Assembly: GCF_013299185.1 (NCBI RefSeq)
Contig: NZ_JAAFKG010000007.1
Coordinates: 62,001-126,000 of the forward strand
DNA: 64,000 nt
Direction of reading: 5' to 3'
Source: Microcoleus sp. bin48.metabat.b7b8b9.023
GTDB lineage: Bacteria > Cyanobacteriota > Cyanobacteriia > Cyanobacteriales > Microcoleaceae
Shown here piece by piece: positions 59,083 through 64,000 of the stretch. Numbering within the stretch: position 1 is the stretch's first letter; each line of letters starts with the position of its first letter. The notes below the pieces were generated by a model. That model made no database searches. It had not been told where the DNA came from and saw only the letters and a program-made list of their open reading frames with translations. A program made the position numbers and the translations under genes.

Positions 59083-60273
59083 ATGATTAAACTGCACAAA
59101 TGGCGGCGGATACTGGCTTTAATAGCTATTTTTGCGATCGCACTTAGCTCCGCCGCAATTTTCTCCCCCCGAATGGAAGCTCAAACTGCGCCCAAAACCC
59201 CAACAACCGAATTGCGCGGCATCTGGCTGACGAACATTGACAGCGACGTTATTTTCTCCCGCAGCAACATCATTGACGCTGTAAACCGACTGGACAAACT
59301 CAACTTTAACACCATTTATCCTACGGTTTGGCAAGGAGGCTACACGCTTTATCCCAGCGCTGTAGCCAAACGAGTATTCGGAAAGTCGATCGACCCATCA
59401 CCCGGATTGCAAGACCGAGACATTCTCAAAGAAATTATAGCACAATCCCACAAAAAAGGTATAGCAGTAATCCCGTGGTTTGAGTTTGGTTTCATGGCCC
59501 CCGCCGAATCGGAATTAGCCAGACTTCACCCCGACTGGCTGGCGAGGCGGCGCGACGGTTCAACTATTTGGAAAGAAGGCACGCACGATCGAGTTTGGCT
59601 GAATCCTTTTCATCCAGAAGTCCAGAAATTTATCTTAGATTTAATCTTAGAAATCGTCGATAATTACGATTTAGATGGCATTCAATTTGACGACCATTTC
59701 GGTTTGCCCGTAGAGTTTGGCTACGAGCCGCAAACAGTGTTAATGTATGAAAAACAAATCAAAAGTCCTCCCTCCAATGACGCCCGCGAAACCTTCTGGA
59801 TCCGCTGGCGCGCCGACAAAATCAACGACTTCATGGGACAAATTTCCCGCGCCATCAAATCCCGCAAACAAAAATGTATTATTAGTGTATCTCCCAATCC
59901 CTTGCACTTTGCTTTACCCGCCCACTTGCAGGACTGGTTTACCTGGGAAAGACGCGGTTACATCGAAGAACTTATAGTACAGGTGTATCGCAACGACATC
60001 AAGCGTTTTAATGCCGAACTAGAACGGGAAGAAGTCAAACTCGCTAAAAAGCACATTCCAACTGCGATCGGTATTTTAACAGGCTTGAAAAACAGTTCTA
60101 TTCCGCTGTCACAAATTCAAGAGCAAGTGCAAGAAGTCCGAAACAGAAATTTTGCAGGAGTTTCCTTCTTTTTCTATGAAAGCTTGTCAAATTGGGCAAA
60201 GGAAACTCGCGAACAGCGAAATTCTGCCCTGCAAGAATTCTTTCCTGCAAAGATGCAACGCCCGCCAATTTAA
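59083..60273 (+). CDS. GHL10/DUF187-type glycosyl hydrolase-like lipoprotein or exported protein
   Basis: A 396-residue protein from ATG 59083 (MIKLHKWRRILALIAIFAIA). An N-terminal hydrophobic segment (LALIAIFAIALSSAAIFSPR) is a signal peptide or anchor. The body (about 42-370) is a TIM-barrel of the family seen in YngK-like proteins: TELRGIWLTNIDSDVIFSRS, KKGIAVIPWFEFGFMAPAES, YDLDGIQFDDHFGLPVEFGY and KQKCIISVSPNPLHFALPAH. Substrate is unknown; members act on cell-wall or exopolysaccharide glycans. An in-frame upstream start 11 codons earlier exists. A repeat cluster follows. Confidence 0.85.
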   Translation: MIKLHKWRRILALIAIFAIALSSAAIFSPRMEAQTAPKTPTTELRGIWLTNIDSDVIFSRSNIIDAVNRLDKLNFNTIYPTVWQGGYTLYPSAVAKRVFGKSIDPSPGLQDRDILKEIIAQSHKKGIAVIPWFEFGFMAPAESELARLHPDWLARRRDGSTIWKEGTHDRVWLNPFHPEVQKFILDLILEIVDNYDLDGIQFDDHFGLPVEFGYEPQTVLMYEKQIKSPPSNDARETFWIRWRADKINDFMGQISRAIKSRKQKCIISVSPNPLHFALPAHLQDWFTWERRGYIEELIVQVYRNDIKRFNAELEREEVKLAKKHIPTAIGILTGLKNSSIPLSQIQEQVQEVRNRNFAGVSFFFYESLSNWAKETREQRNSALQEFFPAKMQRPPI

Positions 60274-60280
60274 AACCTTT

Positions 60281-60741
60281 CGTAACGAGGACTTCAGTCC
60301 TTATTCGTTCGTAGTGAGGACTTTAGTCCTTCTTTTTCAGTCATTCTTCGTTCGTAGTGAGGACTTTAGTCCTTCTTTTTCAGATTATCAAGGACTTCAG
60401 TCATTCTTCGTTCGTAGTGAGGACTTTAGTCCTTCTTTTTCAGTCATTCTTCGTTCGTAGTGAGGACTTTAGTCCTTCTTTTTCAGATTATCAAGGACTT
60501 CAGTCATTCTTCGTTCGTAGTGAGGACTTTAGTCCTTCTTTTTCAGTCATTCTTCGTTCGTAGTGAGGACTTTAGTCCTTCTTTTTCAGATTATCAAGGA
60601 CTTCAGTCATTCTTCGTTCGTAGTGAGGACTTTAGTCCTTCTTTTTCAGATTATTAATGACTAAAGTCATTCTTCGTTCGTAGTGAGGACTTTAGTCCTT
60701 CTTTCTCAAATTATTAAGGACTAAAGTCCTCACTACGAACC
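60281..60741. repeat. Cluster of GGACTTTAGTCC repeats with a 103-bp higher-order unit
   Basis: Eight direct copies of GTTCGTAGTGAGGACTTTAG begin at about 60308, 60349, 60409, 60452, 60512, 60555, 60615 and 60675. Steps alternate 60 and 43 bases, so a 103-base pair-unit repeats about three times. An inverse copy (AAGTCCTCACTACGAACC) ends the block at about 60741, giving stems with the last direct copy. Frames stay open by chance but are not genes. Confidence 0.95.
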
Positions 60742-60756
60742 TTACAAAGAGATATA

Positions 60757-61440
60757 ATGTTTAACACTAAATTAATTTGCCGCATTTGTATTTTTAATTT
60801 ATGTCTGATTGCTGTCCTTGCTGCAATCGGCTACCTGACTCCCCGAAAGTGGGGAGACACCTCGCAAAAAAATCGCACAGTTAGCGTACAAGTTTCTAAC
60901 CAAGGCATCCACACCGAAATCATCGTTCCAGTTAAAAATCAATATTTTAACTGGAATCAATATTTACCAATTACAGAAATAGGACGGGAAGCAAATTATG
61001 ATTATAAATATTTGTCTTTTGGGTGGGGAGATCGAGCTTTCATGTTGGAAACTCCCACCTCAGCAACCATCAACCCAGTTATAGCTTTCAACGCGCTATT
61101 TCTCCCTACTCCGTCTACCCTCCACGTTCAAGGTTATCGAGTTTTTCCCCAATATATAGAAACTAAATGTGTTAAAATTAGTGGGGAAAATTATCGGAGG
61201 CTGGTAAATTTTATTAAAAATACATTCCAATTAGACGCAGCAGGTAATAAAATAAAAATCAGCTACGGCTACTACAACAGTGACAGTTTTTATGAAGCAA
61301 AAGGCAGTTACTCGATTTTGAGAACTTGCAATGACTGGACGGCAGAAGCTTTGCGAGAAGCTGAGATTGATACTCCTTTGTGGTCAACTCTATCGTCATC
61401 GATTATGTTTCATTTAAATAGCGGTTGCGAATGTATTTAA
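60757..61440 (+). CDS. DUF2459 (TIGR02117-like) membrane-anchored protein
   Basis: A 227-residue protein with an N-terminal hydrophobic segment ([18 protein letters not shown], about 10-27). The body carries DUF2459 landmarks: [39 protein letters not shown] and [20 protein letters not shown]. The domain is thought to relate to an NlpC/P60-like cysteine peptidase fold through H, C, and W-E-like residues, but I am not sure of activity. It probably faces the periplasm. The ATG at 60757 follows CAAAGAGATATA. A heptamer array begins within 20 bases of the stop. Confidence 0.82.
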   Translation: MFNTKLICRICIFNLCLIAVLAAIGYLTPRKWGDTSQKNRTVSVQVSNQGIHTEIIVPVKNQYFNWNQYLPITEIGREANYDYKYLSFGWGDRAFMLETPTSATINPVIAFNALFLPTPSTLHVQGYRVFPQYIETKCVKISGENYRRLVNFIKNTFQLDAAGNKIKISYGYYNSDSFYEAKGSYSILRTCNDWTAEALREAEIDTPLWSTLSSSIMFHLNSGCECI

Positions 61441-61654
61441 ACAGTTGACAGCGTTAATCAGTTGACAGTTGACAGTTGACAGTTGACAGTTGACAGTTGA
61501 CAGTTGACAGTTGACAGTTGACAGTTGACAGTTGTTAGTAGGAATCACCAATTCCCAATTCCCAATTCCTGATGCCCGATGCCCAATTCCTGATGCCCAA
61601 TTCCCAATTCCCGATGCCCAATTCCCAATGCCCAATTCCCAATTCCCAAATATT
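61441..61654. repeat. Heptamer array and ATTCCC tandem repeats before hisA
   Basis: GTTGACA units at about 61460-61534 (about ten) and then mixed AATTCCCAATTCCTGATGCC units at 61546-61650. The second array is in frame with hisA from a start at 61532 and would code a [19 protein letters not shown] tail, but nothing supports that start. Confidence 0.88.
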
Positions 61655-62428
61655 ATGAATGTAATTCCAGCGATCGACCTTTTGGACGGAAAATGCGTCA
61701 GACTGTATCAGGGAGACTACGCCAAGTCCCAAACTTTTAACGAAAATCCCGTCGAAGTCGCCAGACAGTGGGTAAATGAAGGCGCCACAATGCTGCATTT
61801 GGTAGACCTCGATGGGGCCAAAGCCGGTCATCCTGTAAACTTAGCAGCCATTGAGGCGATCGTCCGTGCAGTAGACGTTCCCTGTCAATTAGGAGGCGGA
61901 ATGCGCGATCGCCCTTCTGTCGCGGCAATTCTCAAATTAGGCGTTCAGCGCGCCATTCTCGGCACTGTCGCCGTCGAACAACCGCAATTAGTCGGTGAAT
62001 TGTGTGCCGAATTTCCAGGTCAAATTCTCGTCGGAATCGATGCCAGAAACGGTAAAGTTGCGACTAGAGGCTGGCTGGAAACTTCCGAAGTGTTAGCGAC
62101 AGAATTGGCGCAAAAAATGACAGAATTAGGGGCGGCTGAAATTATTTACACCGACATTCACCGCGACGGTACCATGGAAGGGCCGAATTTGGAATCTTTG
62201 CGGGAAATTGCTAGCGCCATCTCGATTCCGGTGATTGCTTCCGGCGGCGTCAGTTCGATCGCAGATTTGTTGAGTTTGTTGGCTTTGGAACCAATTGGTG
62301 TCAAAAGTGCGATCGTTGGTAGAGCAATTTATACCGGCGATATCATACTAAAAGAAGCTATTCAAGCCGTTGGACAAGGGCGGTGGCAGGATGTACCGCC
62401 AGATTTGGGTTCTTCCACCTTTGCATAA
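61655..62428 (+). CDS. hisA: Phosphoribosylformimino-5-aminoimidazole carboxamide ribotide isomerase HisA
   Basis: A 257-residue (beta/alpha)8-barrel enzyme of histidine synthesis, which opens the ribose of ProFAR to PRFAR. The catalytic pair is Asp8 in [17 protein letters not shown] and Asp at about 130 in [17 protein letters not shown]; the phosphate-binding sites are CQLGGGMRD and [15 protein letters not shown]. The ATG at 61655 is chosen since the family starts MxVIPAIDL. The repeats directly upstream leave no clear ribosome binding site (AATTCCCAAATATT), which is unusual. The next gene starts 102 bases downstream. Confidence 0.96.
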   Translation: MNVIPAIDLLDGKCVRLYQGDYAKSQTFNENPVEVARQWVNEGATMLHLVDLDGAKAGHPVNLAAIEAIVRAVDVPCQLGGGMRDRPSVAAILKLGVQRAILGTVAVEQPQLVGELCAEFPGQILVGIDARNGKVATRGWLETSEVLATELAQKMTELGAAEIIYTDIHRDGTMEGPNLESLREIASAISIPVIASGGVSSIADLLSLLALEPIGVKSAIVGRAIYTGDIILKEAIQAVGQGRWQDVPPDLGSSTFA

Positions 62429-62530
62429 TCGTCTGAATCCGCATAACCCGCCTTAACAAAACCACAACCCTTGAGTTGGTCTGCTTCCGAAACTCTCTGA
62501 TTTGAATGTCTTTCTTATCATCATCGTACC

Positions 62531-63940
62531 ATGTTTTTGAACCCTACAATTACAGCTTTTAGTTCAGGAATAGCATCGCTAATTGCTCCCATACCTTTGC
62601 TAGCAGCAGTCGATCCCGAAAATTCTCCGATCGTCCTCAGCGGAGTTTTGCTCAGTTTAGTAGTGATTTATATCGCCAGTAAATTAGGCGCAGAAGTAGC
62701 TAGAAACTTCGATTTGCCCCCGGTTTTGGGTGAATTGGTAGCAGGGGTAATTGTCGGGGTGTCTGCTTTACACCTGATCGTTTTTTCCGAAAGCGGGCTG
62801 TCAGCTTCAGACTCCGGGATTATGAGTGTTCTGCAATCGCTCAACCATCTATCCCCTGCCGCCCTTACCAGTGTCTTTGAGTCGCAGAGTGAAGTCATTT
62901 CTGTGCTCGGTGAATTAGGCGTAATTATTCTGCTGTTTGAAATTGGCTTAGAGTCCGATCTCAATCAATTAAAACAAGTCGGAGTTCAAGCCGTCGTTGT
63001 CGCCTGTGTAGGCGTGGCTGTTCCCTTTGCAGCGGGTACCGTTGGGTTGATGGTGCTGTTTCACACTCCGGCAATTCCAGCGATTTTTGCAGGTGCGGCT
63101 TTGACAGCAACCAGCATCGGAATTACCTCAAAAGTGTTGTCTGATTTAGGACAACTGACATCTAAAGAAGGTCAAATTATTGTCGGTGCGGCGGTGATTG
63201 ATGATGTGCTGGGAATTATTGTCCTAGCTGTTGTCGCTAGCTTAGCTAAAACTGGTGAAATTGATGTTGTTAATGTCATCTATTTGATTGTCAGCGCCAC
63301 TGTATTTCTGTTAGGTTCGATTCTGTTGGGTGGTGTCTTCGACAAAACCTTCTCGGCGGTGGTTTGCCAACTCAAAACTCGCGGCAATATTATCATCCCA
63401 GCTTTTATTTTCGCCTTATTCATGGCATTTCTGGGCAACGCAATTCATCTGGAAGCGATTTTGGGTGCGTTTGCGGCTGGTTTGGTGTTGGATAAAAGCG
63501 ATGCGCGCAATGAGTTGGATGAATTGGTGAAACCCATCTCCGATGTAGTTGTGCCCATCTTTTTTGTGACGGTGGGAGCACGGGCGGATTTGGGAGTTTT
63601 GAACCCAGCGATAGCCGACAATCGCGCCGGCCTTTTAATCGCTGCTTTCTTGATTGTGGTGGCGATTATTGGCAAAATTGTGACAGGTTGGGTGGTGTTC
63701 GGTGTGCCCGGAATCAATCGATGGGCGATCGGAGTTGGGATGATTCCTCGGGGCGAAGTCGGTTTGGTTTTTGCCGGAATTGGTTCGGCGAGTGGGGTGT
63801 TGGATAAGCCGTTGGAAGTCTCGATTATTATCATGGTGATTCTGACGACTTTCTTGGCGCCGCCGTTTTTGCGGATTGCTTTTGGCGATTCAGTAGTACC
63901 TCCTGGTACGGGGGAACCCACGAGCAAACAAATCGTTTGA
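62531..63940 (+). CDS. CPA2-family cation:proton antiporter (NhaS3/Kef-like)
   Basis: A 469-residue membrane protein with about twelve helices. CPA2 marks include the first long helix (ENSPIVLSGVLLSLVVIYIA), LPPVLGELVAGVIVG, ALTATSIGITSKVLSDLG and AAVIDDVLGIIVLAVV with the Asp-Asp pair of the ion site. GFVVPIFFVTVGARADLG-type PISDVVVPIFFVTVGARADL and GVGMIPRGEVGLVFAGIG follow. It exchanges Na+ or K+ for H+ across plasma or thylakoid membrane, and is closest in my judgement to cyanobacterial NhaS3. No TrkA_N domain is attached, so it is not a full KefB. A 60-base tail remains before the window ends. Confidence 0.9.
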   Translation: MFLNPTITAFSSGIASLIAPIPLLAAVDPENSPIVLSGVLLSLVVIYIASKLGAEVARNFDLPPVLGELVAGVIVGVSALHLIVFSESGLSASDSGIMSVLQSLNHLSPAALTSVFESQSEVISVLGELGVIILLFEIGLESDLNQLKQVGVQAVVVACVGVAVPFAAGTVGLMVLFHTPAIPAIFAGAALTATSIGITSKVLSDLGQLTSKEGQIIVGAAVIDDVLGIIVLAVVASLAKTGEIDVVNVIYLIVSATVFLLGSILLGGVFDKTFSAVVCQLKTRGNIIIPAFIFALFMAFLGNAIHLEAILGAFAAGLVLDKSDARNELDELVKPISDVVVPIFFVTVGARADLGVLNPAIADNRAGLLIAAFLIVVAIIGKIVTGWVVFGVPGINRWAIGVGMIPRGEVGLVFAGIGSASGVLDKPLEVSIIIMVILTTFLAPPFLRIAFGDSVVPPGTGEPTSKQIV

Positions 63941-64000
63941 TTTAGGGGAATTTGAGTTCAGGGCGATCGGCTGATTTGGAGACACAAATACAGCAGCAAG

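Noticed and set aside
60152..60657. ORFs of 65-102 codons in the repeat cluster
   Set aside because: They are repeats of SFVVRTLVLLFQ-like peptides caused by the absence of stops in the unit; no ribosome binding sites.
60281..60741. CRISPR-like regular repeats
   Set aside because: The intervals between repeats are themselves repeated and palindromic, with no unique spacers and no cas genes in the window.

Overview
The window reads as chromosomal DNA of a filamentous, non-marine cyanobacterium, most like the Oscillatoriales (Microcoleus/Oscillatoria/Phormidium type). The reasons are the many GCGATCGC (HIP1) octamers, a plant-type zeta-carotene desaturase, a CmpABCD bicarbonate transporter, a 4-Cys-prefixed Ser/Thr kinase with WD40 repeats, and many short dispersed repeats including heptanucleotide (TGTCAAC)n arrays. 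The genus is inference; no 16S gene is present.

Layout. 1-4.9 kb: end of a glutathione S-transferase, a membrane C39-like peptidase and a P-type cation ATPase. 4.9-7.9 kb: repeats, a response-regulator gene broken by an 85-bp MITE-like insert, and a response-regulator/adenylate cyclase. 8.4-14.4 kb: cmpA-cmpB-cmpC-cmpD, a high-affinity bicarbonate ABC transporter with repeat-filled gaps. 14.7-17.9 kb: a leucine-rich-repeat protein with a DUF6745-like C-terminus, and a decayed second copy of its 3' end. 18-29.7 kb: mostly housekeeping genes (TIGR01777 epimerase, DUF3352 protein, TPR protein, HesB/IscA protein, crtQ, SRPBCC protein, kinase-WD40 protein). 29.8 kb: tRNA-Val(GAC).

30-40.3 kb is an accessory island that begins just after the tRNA. 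It holds an A/T-rich three-gene operon (beta-class DNA methyltransferase, HerA-like ATPase, NurA-like nuclease), which is the best candidate for an anti-phage system here. It also holds a gene remnant, two overlapping unknown genes, two XRE regulators each behind a duplicated structured leader with a tiny ORF, a TnpB element inserted into one leader, ArfB, an Mrr-type nuclease and small unknown genes.

40.3-64 kb: gnd, an ABC exporter, a 1493-residue WD40/Ig-like/WD40 protein, a truncated AAA ATPase, a Fic protein, a GH31 alpha-glucosidase, small unknowns, a cluster of cupin, isochorismatase-like hydrolase and amidohydrolase, a GHL10-type glycosidase, a DUF2459 protein, hisA and a CPA2 antiporter.

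A theme across the window is small mobile repeats entering genes. A 29-bp palindromic element lies in frame in three intact ORFs and in one pseudogene, giving the peptide ALAKPSKRIAP in two unrelated enzymes. The kinase carries a second repeat family inside a WD40 blade and a third expanded in its linker. MITE-like elements break the response regulator and supply the stop codon of a DUF952 gene. Product names come from recognising motifs by eye; no database search was run.
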